Positions 52,783 to 63,972 of a stretch of DNA of 64,000 nt are shown piece by piece (the stretch's first letter is position 1; each line of letters begins with the position of its first letter). This DNA is from Cryoendolithus antarcticus (lineage: Eukaryota > Ascomycota > Dothideomycetes > Cladosporiales > Cladosporiaceae). The position numbers and the translations under genes were made by a program. The notes beneath the pieces were generated by a model. That model saw only the letters and a list, made by a program, of their open reading frames with translations. It had not been told where the DNA came from and ran no database searches. The DNA lies in the NCBI GenBank assembly GCA_002077065.1, contig NAJO01000004.1, positions 1,116,001-1,180,000 of the forward strand. The letters run 5' to 3'.

Positions 52783-53139
52783 ATGTCGTCAGGCCTCATG
52801 TCCACCGAGCCAGGCGGCGAACAAACCCAATACGAGGCCGAGCACAACGACGTCCTGCCCTCATCGAAATCCTCCGGCCAATTGGGCGCGAGTCAAGAGC
52901 ACACAAAACCCGGCAACGAGTCCGTAGTCGCAGGCCAGCAGAAAGCCGAGAGAGGCGAGAAGACGGCGGAGAATATACGGTATGGGCAGAAGCTGAGTGA
53001 GGAGGGGTTTGGAGGTGTGACGACGGGGCAGGAGGGTGGGGCTGGTGTTGGGAAGGGTGAGGGGGGGAGTGATGGCGAGGCGAGGGCGAAGATGGGGTAT
53101 GCTGGGGGTAAGGGGAGTGGGGAGGAGATTGGAGGGTAG
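52783..53139 (+). CDS. Small hydrophilic Gly/Glu-rich conserved fungal protein
   Basis: A single exon of 118 residues, lacking Cys, Trp and hydrophobic segments. The core ENIRYGQKLSEEGFGGVTTGQEG followed by Gly-rich KMGYAGGKGSGEEIGG resembles small fungal proteins of unknown function that I recall as widespread. It is likely intrinsically disordered and possibly stress-related (hydrophilin-like), which is inference. Codon use in the last third is strongly G-rich, giving near-repeats of GGxGxGxG. The ATG at 52783 follows an A-rich leader. A second ATG five codons on is also plausible. It converges with the lipase gene 237 bp away. Confidence 0.75.
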   Translation: MSSGLMSTEPGGEQTQYEAEHNDVLPSSKSSGQLGASQEHTKPGNESVVAGQQKAERGEKTAENIRYGQKLSEEGFGGVTTGQEGGAGVGKGEGGSDGEARAKMGYAGGKGSGEEIGG

Positions 53140-53375
53140 GGAGCGCAAGGATTGGGAGGTGTGAGGACTTGGTGGACGGCGTCTGGGTGGTGAGAGTGGC
53201 TGGACGGCGTTGTGGCGCGGGTGTTGCACTTGTGCTACACAACAAGCCTCTGGGGAGTCCCCAGACCGTGATAAGGATCCGGCGAGCAGGCATGTAATAC
53301 ACGGGACCGGGGTGCTAGAATGCAGGCGAACACAGGACAAGAAGGCCATGCGTTTCACACAGCATACACACCCCA

Positions 53376-55642
53376 TCATCCATCGCCCTCCTCCCCTTCT
53401 TCCTCTTCTTGCATGCCCAACTTATTACCCCACAGCCCACTCGTCAATTCCTCCATCCTCCTCCCCATCAAGTCCGCCTCGCTTGCAATCCGCTTCATCT
53501 CGCTCCTTGTAGCCACCGGACTACGTCTCCCACTCAGATACTCCATTCTCGCCCTCTGAGTCGCAGTCTTGCCTTTTTTCCGCCTGCTTGGCTTCGGGGC
53601 ATCAGCGTCACCAGTGATGCGCTTCAGCGGCGCGAGCTCAAGCGGCCGATCGTCAGTGTCTGACAAGCTGTCCGGGTTGAGAGTCCCGGATGGAGTACGG
53701 GAATGGTGCCGGTAGTGAGGGGTGAAGTAGTCTTCCTCCTCTTCCTCGATGCCGTTGGGAGCTGGAGTTGGAGTTGGAGGCTCAGAGAGTGGTTCTAGGT
53801 CGCGCAGATCTGCAGCGTGGAAGGCGTCCATCATCCAACGGCGACACTGGTCTATGTAGTCCCAGCCTGGATGGTAGACCGACACGAACTGTAAGAAGCC
53901 GTGGGATACGCCTTCGATGAGGTAGAACTCGCAGACTTCCTTCGGGTCGAAAGGTACATCCTTCTCCAGTCCAAGCTCCACGCGATGTTGCCACTTCTGC
54001 CGCTTCGCTTGGCGCAGCCGGCCGGCGAAGAGCACTGTGTCATCTACCAGCGGATCGGACTCGCCACACAGCATGTAGACTTTCGGGAAGCGGGCGAGAA
54101 GGTTCTCTGGAGCGAGCAGTGGGGAGAGGAGGTAGTTCGTGCTGAAGGTCGGCGCGTCTTGGGGACCGATGTAGAGCAAGATCATAGCGCGGAGGAGTTC
54201 GGGCGGGAGAACGCGGTCTTGGATGTGGGTTATCATCGATGACATCTTGACTTGGGTGCGTAAAGCTTTGGGACCATTGGGTTTGGGTGCGACGGCTTTG
54301 CCATTGCCGCTCGGCACTTCTGGAATTTCCTCTGATGGGCGGACGGTGCGATCACTTCGAGCGGGAGAGTGAGAAGGCGGGGAGTGCTCATCGTCGTCCG
54401 AGCCATGTGGTGTTTTCGGAGCCAGTCGGCGAATTTGCTCTGATTTCCGCCGGATGAAGTTCTTGTTCTCCTTGCGGTATTCCGGCTTGTTCATCAGCGC
54501 GACATCCTCCGGTCGCATGAAGCTCGTGATGTTCATGTCCAACGCTGGATAGATCATGATCAACGCCTCTGGGAGCGGGATCGTAAGTCTGGTGTTGCGA
54601 TGGGGATCGTCGTAGAAGTTGCTCGGCGAGCTGTGCAAGATCTTCAAGATCAGAGCTGCTGCCAGGTTGCCTCCAGCGCTGTCACCGCTGACGACGATCT
54701 TGGGCATGGTCTCGCCAGACAGTCCGATGCATCTCCCTTTCGTCCGCACGATCTGCAGATACGCTTCGTAGCACTCATTCACTGCGTATGGGAATGGGTG
54801 TTCGGGCGCTTTCTTGTAGTTCAGTGCCACCACTGGCAGCCCACTCTTACCGGCCCAAGACAGCAGCTTATCGTCATGACATCTCGGATCCATGGCCACG
54901 AATCCACCGCCTGGTATGTCAAGGATGATCTTATTGTGCCTCTTCAGTGTCTTCGGCGAGTCATCATAGTACAGCCAAAAGTCGATTGGCTCCTTGTCCT
55001 TGCTCCCCTCTGGCCGTTCGATCCTGCCCCGTACAGGCGTCCTTCTCATACAGTATCGCGGTCTCACTAACCACGACATTAACTTGATATACGGAGTCTT
55101 CCCCTTATTCCAGCTGACCCGCATGTGGTCTATATCGACATTCCCGCCCGATCGCATCTTTCTCACGTACTCATCCGCCTGCTCCGGGCACACTAGATAG
55201 TACATCGTCGCGCCCATGCTAACCAGATCTCTCAGCCACTTTGGTCGCAACCACATCGCCTTCCAGAACCCGGCATCTAGAGCCATTGCCACCCAGGTCG
55301 CGCGGAAATAGTCATGATTGTACTTTCCCGCCAGCGGTTCTCGCGGCTCAAGTCCGACTATCGTAGAGAAGTTGCGCATGAGGTACATGTACAGCATTGT
55401 GAGCACCATACTATGCCATGGGGTGAGATGTTTCGCGAAGAAGGCGGATATCCGCCGCGCAAAGGGTGGGCCATTACGGTTGCCGAGGCGAAGGTAGAGA
55501 GACCAGAGGGCTACGACTGTGAAGATCTGGTATTTGCGGTAGGTGCGCGAGGGTCTGCCGAGTGCGTGGTCTGGAGGCCTGTCAGCAGCGCGGTCTTGAG
55601 ATAATCCCTAGTCGCTCGAGTGGGTGGAACGGTACCTATCAT
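53376..55642 (-). CDS. Hormone-sensitive-lipase-type esterase with N-terminal hydrophobic region
   Basis: The main exon is 55570-53376. A 7-base first exon (55642-55636, ATGATAG) is the best start I can find. The 65-bp intron between them has a gctgac branch and ctccag acceptor and puts MIDHALGRPSRTYRKYQ in frame, for 733 residues. If wrong, translation could begin at an internal ATG (55409). The hydrophobic IFTVVALWSLYL and later segments suggest membrane association. Catalytic features of the HSL family are present: PGGGF (222-226, with Pro where HGGG usually has His), GDSAG with Ser300, a DPLVDD acid and SHGFL His. A long Ser/Arg-rich insertion and tail follow. It probably hydrolyses neutral lipids or esters, and the substrate is unknown. 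Confidence 0.85.
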
Positions 55643-57996
55643 GCTCTATGGTGGTCGCTGGGGAAGTGGGCGCAGGGCCATCGGTCAATGCTGTACGTCA
55701 GATGGTCTGTGAAGGCTTAGAGAGGACTGGGCAGAAACGCGATAGCATGAGGTGCCGACAATAGCAAGAAGGGAATAAGAAAGTACGAATACCGTCAATT
55801 TTCGTGCGTATCGGACCCGGAGACTGCTGCGCATTAGAGAGATTCACAGTTGTCGTCACGAGGTCGCATCAACGCTTCCGCGCGTGAGTTGGCTTCGAAG
55901 TGGCTGACATGTGAAAGAAGGGGCTGTCACATGCCACCACCTCTGGCTTCAGCCGGAGCAGCTTGATGACGGCACTTGTTGTTGCTTCTGGAGTGACTGA
56001 TTCGTGCTAAAGCAATGCGAGACTGTGGCAGAAGAAAGAATATACGCCCTTGTGTTGTGACTGCTGCGGTTGATGATGGAAGTATGAGGCACATGTCCCG
56101 CCAAGGCCGTAAGTCGCGCCTGCCGCATAGCAGTGTACTGTACCCTAACTCGAAAGTAAGGTACTACTGCATTCACGATGCAACATCATTGACACTTATC
56201 ACGCACTAGAGAGAACCAAGACAATAGGTCCTGCTGTTCGGTGTGCGAAATGTGCCATACAGTCGATGCTCACTTCCGCCAGAATCCGGCCATCTGCCGA
56301 GGACCGACGTACGTCTGCGCAAGACAGCATCGGCGCGTCCAGCGAGACGCGATGACCCACGAGGTGATGTGTCCCCTTATTATTGTTGCCAGGAGACAAC
56401 GTGAGCTCGAATTCATCGAAGCCCGCGTCAGTAAGCTCAGCACAGTCCTAGAAGACGAGGGAGCGCAGGCCAACCGGCCGCCAATCTCTACTGCCTGTCT
56501 GGCCCGTCACGCCCCTTTCCGCAGCTCATCCTGCGAACGCTGACGCGAACGAACACTGCTCCCGTACCCGAGATGACTCGCACGAGACAAAAAATTCTGC
56601 CTCTACCCTTTCGTGTTGACAGCTCGGTCACACAAACATTAACGTGGATACCGAAAGCTAGGTCAATGACGCGCGGCTCGTCGCAGGCTCTGTGCGAGGA
56701 TAGTCGTTTCGCATCCCTGACCAGCACGTTGCTGATCATGTTGAAGCCCGTCTGGCGGGTGGCGGCAGTGCGTGAACGACCGGACCGTGGCGCAAAGCGC
56801 AATGGCCAGCAAGAGCAGGTCACAGCGAGTGACAATTGCGCCACCTCGCCACTAACACGTAATGTGCTACTGGGCGGCAACGTGTAATGGCCAGGGCTAC
56901 TCTTGGGCAGGCCTCACGTGGTCTGGAACACGCAGGATCAGACTCTCGAGACGAGCACTGCGTTAGCAGAGTCGCCAGGATGTCCCGAGTATTCGGTATA
57001 GCGCAACGGCAAGCCAGCTGCATGACTGTGTGGATGACTTCGGAGACAACAAGCCAGCGATGTGGTACTGCGTGTAGGCAGTGTACCCGCACGAGTTGCG
57101 TGGCCGACTCCTGAAGCTGCTGATCAGCGATGTTGCGAAGATGGACAATCGCCCTCCAGTACATGAAACTATTGCTGACTGTGCGTAAGGTACGAACGGA
57201 AGAGCGCTTGTGAGATACCTGTGCTCAGCATTCGAGACTACTCCCTCACTCAAGCAAACGGACCGACTCGATCATATACTCGCACAAACACGCGATGCAG
57301 GTCTTCATCCGACACTCCTTCGCACGACTTCACGCCTAAAGGTGAATCATGTGTTCACCGGAGCGTGCTGTAGGGCTGTGGCTGTTGCACAACACGTTTG
57401 CACCACATTCCGGAAGGTCTTGTGTTTCCACAACAACCAACGCCACGCATCCCGACAACAGGAGGAACCTGCGATCGTGCAGTGCGGAAGAGCAGATCAT
57501 GGCTCATGTACCCTGTTTGCCCGCATTGTGGCCACCCGCATTTCTTGCGCCGGAGCCTCCTTACTTACTGACCGCTAGGAATGTCTCAGACGCAGCTGAA
57601 GTCGAGCGCGCGACTTCATTGGCTTGACCGCTTCCGGTGCCACGGCGGACCAACAAAGAACAAAGAATAGTTAGTCCAAGCAAAGCACTCCGCTGCACTA
57701 GTGATCCCACGGTAGGTCGTAACAATCAGCGCACCGAACCTCACTCCGTCTGCAAGTCAATGGAGGACAAAGGAACAGCGGTTGCATGCCACGGTAGGTG
57801 CATTTTCGCTCGTGCACGTAGAATAGAACAAAGCCACACAGTATAGTCGTGGCTCTGCTCTTCTGCGATGGCTGTGCTCTACACACTCTGCAAGCCTTTG
57901 GGTCTCCTAGCATTTCATTGTCGAGAAGCATGCCAGTCGGACAAGAAGCGACCAAGACGCCGTTACCATCCCATTGTTTCTTGTTGCTCTTTCTCG
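55643..57996. other. 2.35-kb divergent intergenic region
   Basis: This is the longest gene-free stretch, between the lipase and HMG-box genes. Frames up to about 130 codons (for example 56488-56880 and 57210-57578) are featureless. One in-frame ATG at 57868 could extend the HMG protein by 43 residues. Long upstream regions are common for developmental regulators. No tRNA, repeat or transposon remnant was seen. Confidence 0.5.
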
Positions 57997-60408
57997 ATGT
58001 CTGCTGCTCAGCTCCCCTCGTTACTGCCACCAGTGCGTCGGCCGTCGACTTGGCTGCCTCCGATCCAAGTGCAGCCTCCTATTGCTCCTCCAGCAGCAAC
58101 CCCTGACGAGGGCCGTATTGTCTTCACGAGACAATTGTGGCAGCGAACGATGCCAGATGAGCAGACTGAGCACGCTGTCTCGACCAGGTCTTACTCGCAG
58201 GGTTCATTGGTCCAGCCTATCAACACAAGTGTTAGTCGTCGGGCTTCATCCATCGTTTCGAGCCGCTCGCTTCGAAGCGCGTCCAGTCCGGCCGGACCGA
58301 AGACGCCGCTGACTCCTGAAGAGAGTCCGCCTTTCAGGTCGACAAGGAAGCGGACTGCGAGCATTGCTGAAAGGGAGGACAAAGGGGCAGGCAGTAGCGA
58401 GGTCACGCCGGCGCATACGAGGGCCAGTAGCGGTGACTCTGCCAGCCAAGTCTGTCTTTGTCAGCCTGATCCGAAGATCCCAAGACCTCGCAACGGTTAG
58501 TCTGCCTGAGCATATATCGATTGGTGACATTTGCTGACATCTCTAGCATTCATTCTCTACCGGCAGCACCATCAGGCCAAAGTCGTCGCGCAACACCCAG
58601 GACTTGCAAATCCCGACATCTCCAAGATCATCGGAGAGCAGTGGCGCAACCAGCCGAACGAAGTTAAGAACGAGTGGAAAGCTCTTGCAGAAGAGGAGAA
58701 GATTCGTCATCAGCAACAGTACCCTACATATCGCTATCAGCCGAAGCGTAACGGCCGTCGCAACAGCATCACGTCTGATACTCCTGGCTCCGCTACGAGT
58801 GAGCGGCCACGGTGCAACAAGTGTGGCGGACGAGCCATCCTCGCGCCCTCGACACCCTACACAACCACCTCGAATGCCACGAGCCCGTCTCACACTCACC
58901 TCCCAGGCACACCTGGCTCGGGTCCGACACCGATCAGCCGCACCCTACCGATTCTCCGCGATCTCAGTCTGCACTCTCCCGCCGCGCATCGAATGCGCCA
59001 GTACGCAATGACACCGTCCCAGCACCACCCAGATGATGCCATGGAGACTATTTGGCCCCTGAGCCCGGACGCCAAGCGCCGTCGCTTCAACGAGCATCCT
59101 CCGCAGCAACTTCACCGCACAATGCCGCCTCGCTACCCCACTGCGCCACCCCAGAACATCCACCCCGGTCCAGGTACGCCGTTTCCCTTCGGGCCTACGC
59201 AGCAGACCTCCGTCTACGCTCAAGTACCCTCCCACCTTCGCCGTGACTCCCTTCCTGGACTTCGTGGGATGGTCTCGGCGCCTGGACCTATGCCTCCACC
59301 ACCCCGACCTGGCATGGGTTACCAGCAGCACCGCATGTCACAAGGTGGACCGGACAGATCGCTCACGCTACCGCCCTTGCAGACTGGTACGTCTATACAT
59401 CACCAGCCATCGCACTCTGCTGTTGCGACGCCGAGGACGAGCATCGCGAAGCCTGTTGACGTCGATCTGCCGTTCCGATATAAGCTCGACGTACTGAGGC
59501 AGATCGCGCCACCTGCACCTATCGAGAAGGGCAGATTGAGGGGTCCGCTTGTTAGTATTGAGGGCGAAGATATTGATGCTGTGAAGGGGTTAGCAAGTTG
59601 GCTAGCGAGCCAGCTGGCCAAGGATGGCGATGTTGATGTCAAAGTAGAGGAAGGTCCGTTGGTCCGCGCTGCAGGGAGTGGAAGCGAAGCCATGGCTAAT
59701 CACCACGATCTGGCGGCTGATTGGCTGAGACGCAATGAGGGATTGTTGAAGAGCCTGCAATACGGAGGCACTACTGCGGAGACACCAAGCACCGCTAAGC
59801 CGACGACATTGGTACGTAGAATCGAGGAGATTCTGGATGATGACGACGATGCAACGCCGACCAAGGCCAGTCCCGAAGCTCCGGCCTATGGTGCAAAAGA
59901 GCCATCATCGTCCCCGCCTACCATCGAGCAGTCGAACCCGGACGCCATGTCCATCTCTCCGACTTCGAATCCCATGCCCCACTCTCTTCCATCTTCTCCG
60001 CCGACTTTGCCTTCTACTACGCCCATCTCTGCACCTCCCACAGCTGCTCCATCGACCCGATCCGCCAAACCTTTCACCATCCTTCCGCTGTTCACCCTCC
60101 ATGCGACAAACACTTTCACCTCACTCATCCCGATCACAGACTCCTACTCCCTCAAAGCACATTGGGAGTGGGCTGCGGCGCAGTGGCGAGGTGTTGTTGG
60201 TCCCGACTTGACGATATATGTCAGAGATGGAGGTGAGGGTAAGGCTGTGGAGATGAGTGAGGAAGGTGGCGTGTGTGTTGTGAGTCGAGGGGTGGCCAAG
60301 AGTGGAAGTGAAGACGGGAAGGGAGATGCATGGGGAGGCGAAGGAGGGACGTTGAGGAGGGTGGGCTTTGAGGTCGGAGAGTGGGTTAGAGCATTCGGGA
60401 CGAAATGA
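57997..60408 (+). CDS. HMG-box transcription factor (Rox1/Ste11-like class)
   Basis: Exons 57997-58495 and 58547-60408 (51-bp intron, gttagt, gctgac branch, ctctag) give 786 residues. The intron splits the start of the HMG box, which begins PKIPRPRNAFILYRQHH (about 157) and continues with NPDISKIIGEQWRNQPNEVKNEWKALAEEEKIRHQQQYPTYRY. This is a sequence-specific (MATA_HMG/SOX-like) box. An upstream CLCQ and a downstream Cys pair (RCNKCGG) are noted. The rest is Pro/Ser/Thr-rich and disordered, with a short C-terminal folded-looking segment (LKAHWEWAAAQWRGVVGPDLTIYVRD). Relatives regulate mating, sexual development or hypoxia, and the role here cannot be assigned. It is not next to a second MAT gene, so not an obvious mating-type locus. 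Confidence 0.93.
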
Positions 60409-60650
60409 GGAGGACGAGATGGAACACCACAGCATGACATGATGCAAGTGAGGGGGCATCAGCGAGTGGCACGGGATCTGGAATGACAGTCAGATGCTTA
60501 GGCTCTCAGGGTGAAGTGATGGACACGAGTACCAAAACGATGCTCATGATAGCATATTCAGATGCACGTTGACCTTCTGTAGACCATCTCAGGACTCTTC
60601 CAAACCCATACACTCACACCACATCTACTACACTACACTCTACCACTACC

Positions 60651-62798
60651 ATGTCTACCTTGACTGAGCCCACTGACATCGACTCCAAGATGACTGATAC
60701 TACTATGGAGGGCCAAGCTATTGCGCCGACTACTGCGAGCGACAATCTGCTGACCACTACAGACACTCCCATGGGGGACCCAAGTACAGCGAACGACGTT
60801 TACAGAAGCTCTTCGGCCACTGTGCATATTGTCTCTGACAATGGTGGCATGACCCAAGTCTCGACGGGCATCCAGCAGATCAATGGGCAGACTGGCTCAG
60901 ACAAGTCCACCACTACCACATACACTACCAACGCTGCCCAGCAGCACAGTCCGCGTGCTCCCAGCACATTCAGTGGTATCCCGACAATGATCAACCAGGT
61001 CGAGCAGACCGATTCAGGAAAGGGCAGCAGTATGGGGCCGGCAGATGAGATCATGACCGACACCTCGATGGACTGGGATGCAGATCTAGACACGAAGCTC
61101 AACGGCGAGAATATTGATTATGGCGATGCAATCATGGGAGACATTACGACTGCCATGGCAGCCGCGGATGGTGTCAATGAATTTGCACCAGACTTCCAGA
61201 CGAGTGGCGATGCGGCTGAGAACATGCAGAATGTGCTTGCCGACATCGACGATCTGGAAACGGGTAGCCTGTCCTTGAGTATGCTCCTCTCGAAACTCAA
61301 CAAGTTGCCAGCCGAAACGAAACTGGAAACTTCTGGCGCACCTTTTCCCAGGCCCATTTCAGCATCGATCTTTGGTGGAGGCGCGGTGAGCTGGGCTTTC
61401 GAAGAGATTCCTGCAGAGCCTAGAGATGGCCAGATAGAGATTGATGGACAAAGCAGTCACGGTGGAAAGCCAGTACAGGATCCTGAGCTTCAGATGGAGG
61501 AAGTTGCACAGATTCATAACTCAACCTTGCATATGCAACGTCCAGAACCCGACCTTCACAATGCAGATCTGGAGATTGACAACCAAGATGCTGATCTTGA
61601 CAACTACAGCATTGGCGACGAGATGCAAGCGAAAGCCAAGCTCGGAAATATCGCTTCTTTGCAGGCTACAGAAGCTTCGAAACATCCCAAAGCCAAGCTC
61701 GGCTTCGAAGTACCCGACAGTCAGATAGACGTCGACCAAATGGTTGCCAGCCCTGTCTCGCCTGACGAGCAAAGCGAAGCTTCAGATGATGAACGCGGAC
61801 AGCCTGCGTTTCAGAGATCGGGATCTCCCACAGGCTATTCCGTATCTTCAGAAGAAGACGTGGATGATTATGAAGAACCACAACGAACCGCAGCTTGGGA
61901 TCTCCGGTTCTCGACCTTGACTGGTAAGCACGCTACTGCGAGTAGCTGGATCGACAGAGACGAGTCTGGGAATTACGATCCAAAGATTGAGGCGAGAAAG
62001 CTGCGGAAGCTCAATCGCCGGAAGAAAAGGAAAGCTGACGTTAGAATGGGTCAAGACGAAAGCAGGGACGAAGAGATGCCGGTTGCGGTCACCGGCGATA
62101 CGATGACGGAGGACGAGTCTGCACCTACTGAGGCTGACAAGAGTGTCGAGGAGAGAAATCATGAGGATATATCTAACGAAGGCAAGAACGGTAAGGTACG
62201 CACCGGCTTGGGCGAGTCGATCCTAGGACCGGTCCAGCCCAGGCAGTCGGGCAACGCACACCCGCCTCAACAGTACGCTCCAGTCTTGCAGAACCTGCGC
62301 ACTAACGACGGACGCCCTGGAGGCTGCCTGTTGTGTGTTCCGCAATATTGTCTCCACGGACAACGCAATGGTCAGAGGCAAGGCACCGTCATCCCCATCT
62401 GCCGCGGTTGCCAAATAAGTCGCCTACCCATCACGCAGTGCGGTCATGAGAAGATCCGAGGCATCGCATCCATCCAGACCAAGATGCTAGACGTCGGAGC
62501 GGCGTACAGGCGTATTGACGGTTCACCTACAGACGACCCGGATATCTGGTGCAGTCTCTGCTTCAATCTCGCTGTGCATCGTTGCCGCGACGTGAAAGGT
62601 GCAGATATCGGTTGTGGTCTTGCGCTTTGTACTGAGTGCTCGTCGGCAATGCGGAAGGAGTACGATGGGGATCTGCAGAAGTTGCTGGCCGCGATGAAGC
62701 GTGGGGAAGCTGGGACGAGGAAGCGTGGGTGGAGGACTGATGCACTGCTGTTGGAAGCGGGGGGGCCGCTTGTGAAGCTGCTCAATGACGGTAATTGA
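60651..62798 (+). CDS. Hypothetical protein with acidic N-terminus and C-terminal Cys-rich (zinc-binding-like) region
   Basis: A single exon of 715 residues. The first ~550 residues are acidic, Ser/Thr/Asp-rich and disordered (repeated MDTT/MTDTSMDWDAD stretches), with a basic RKLRKLNRRKKRK patch near 440-460. From about residue 560 cysteines appear in pairs: GCLLCVPQYC, ICRGC, QCGHEK, WCSLCFNLAVHRC, then GCGLALCTEC. These are consistent with two or three zinc sites. I recall fungal proteins with a similar ending (CxxCF..A.HRC...GCGLxLC) but know no function. No membrane segments. The basic patch and zinc-type region suggest a nuclear protein, which is inference. The start is the ATG after a pyrimidine-rich leader. 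Confidence 0.82.
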   Translation: MSTLTEPTDIDSKMTDTTMEGQAIAPTTASDNLLTTTDTPMGDPSTANDVYRSSSATVHIVSDNGGMTQVSTGIQQINGQTGSDKSTTTTYTTNAAQQHSPRAPSTFSGIPTMINQVEQTDSGKGSSMGPADEIMTDTSMDWDADLDTKLNGENIDYGDAIMGDITTAMAAADGVNEFAPDFQTSGDAAENMQNVLADIDDLETGSLSLSMLLSKLNKLPAETKLETSGAPFPRPISASIFGGGAVSWAFEEIPAEPRDGQIEIDGQSSHGGKPVQDPELQMEEVAQIHNSTLHMQRPEPDLHNADLEIDNQDADLDNYSIGDEMQAKAKLGNIASLQATEASKHPKAKLGFEVPDSQIDVDQMVASPVSPDEQSEASDDERGQPAFQRSGSPTGYSVSSEEDVDDYEEPQRTAAWDLRFSTLTGKHATASSWIDRDESGNYDPKIEARKLRKLNRRKKRKADVRMGQDESRDEEMPVAVTGDTMTEDESAPTEADKSVEERNHEDISNEGKNGKVRTGLGESILGPVQPRQSGNAHPPQQYAPVLQNLRTNDGRPGGCLLCVPQYCLHGQRNGQRQGTVIPICRGCQISRLPITQCGHEKIRGIASIQTKMLDVGAAYRRIDGSPTDDPDIWCSLCFNLAVHRCRDVKGADIGCGLALCTECSSAMRKEYDGDLQKLLAAMKRGEAGTRKRGWRTDALLLEAGGPLVKLLNDGN

Positions 62799-63356
62799 TC
62801 TACTGACTGTGAAGGTCTGATATAGAAGGCGATATGATAGGTGTGTTGAAAGTATTGAAGCTCTGAAGCTCTGACGCTCGTAGGATTGGGGTTGACGCGC
62901 TTGGCTTTGGCGGGAAGGTGGACCACAGAGCCAGCAGGCCCTCGTTGTGAGTTGAATCCCAGTTCGAAGAACTTCAGTACTCTTGGATAGCATGAGATAC
63001 CAAGCTTCAGAATTTGAGCCTCCCGGTAACGCTTCTCAGCCATTGATATTTCGGAACGTTCTGAACCATCAATACATTCGAAGCTCGGCTTCTCACGCGT
63101 ACCTTAGCCAGGCTTCACATGAAGTGCACGCAGTCGTGAACATCTTCTTACGAAGTACTACAAATGCCTTATGCAGCTCGTCAATAATACTACCAGTTCG
63201 CCACGCTAAAGAAGGGAGGCAGGGAGCACATTCACCCGCGGAGGTAAGCCGTCGTCTCCATCCCATAGCATGCTGTAGCATCCAGTCCTGAAGACAATGA
63301 TCGCAGCACCATGGTTGCACGCCGAATAACACATGCCCTTGATTACAACGACCCCA
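62799..63356. other. Intergenic, convergent 3' ends
   Basis: 558 bp between the Cys-rich protein gene and EAF3. Frames are short and featureless. It presumably holds both 3' UTRs. Confidence 0.4.
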
Positions 63357-63972
63357 TTACACCAATCCAGAATTCGCTTGGTAATCCGGTCCGACATGCT
63401 CGTAGTCATGCGAGAGGTACGCATCAACGTGCTTCGCCAGGTAGGTTGTCATCTTCACCAGCTCCGTCCGCAGCGCCCGGATAGCCTGCGAGTCCATATT
63501 CGTATGCACGATCAAGTCGGGCATCGACACTACACCACATTAGCCACTGACCGCATCCCAAAGGCTCGCAGCACTCACCAAACAACCTCAGCAAATGCTC
63601 ACACCCATAGATGTCACAGACAGTCATCCCCGCGTACTCGCCACTCCCCTTCTGCAGCTCCTTATGCCACTCCTGGAACTGCTGCCTCTCGAATCGATAC
63701 AACAGGATCCGGCCTACAGCTTTGTTGAAGTACTCTCGCACGCCTGCAATGACTTCTTCAAGGATATCAGCACCAGCAGATCCAGGGTGGCGGTCCTCTT
63801 TGCGCAGCTCCTCGGCTTCGTAGAGGTTGAGAAATTTCGTTATAGGCGCTGGGTGTGGGAGCGAGACAATCTTATTGTCTTTGGTCACCTTTTCCCAGTC
63901 GTCTACGAGGATGGATTTGAGCGTGCTGGGGAGTTCGATTTTGACCGCCGGGCGGGAGATGAAGTTTTCTTC
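63357..63972 (-). CDS. EAF3: MRG-domain chromatin protein Eaf3, C-terminal part (5' part outside window)
   Basis: Two exons are in the window (63972-63579 and 63529-63357), joined by a 49-bp intron. Bases 63973-64000 look like the end of a further intron (tcgcag), with the start and chromodomain beyond the window. The MRG domain is clear: RPAVKIELPSTLKSILVDDWE, then VSLPHPAPITKFLNLY, FNKAVGRILLYRFERQQFQEW and DIYGCEHLLRLFVSMPDL, ending YLSHDYEHVGPDYQA. Eaf3/MRG15 is a subunit of the NuA4 histone acetyltransferase and Rpd3S deacetylase complexes that reads methylated H3K36. The MRG domain binds partner subunits. Splicing is required to restore VSMPDLIVHTN, because without it the frame runs into non-homologous sequence. 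It converges with the Cys-rich protein gene. Confidence 0.93.

Noticed and set aside
57997..60408. HMG-box gene as a mating-type (MAT1-2-1) gene
   Set aside because: The protein is much longer than usual MAT1-2-1, and the flanking genes are not the usual MAT neighbours (APN2, SLA2).
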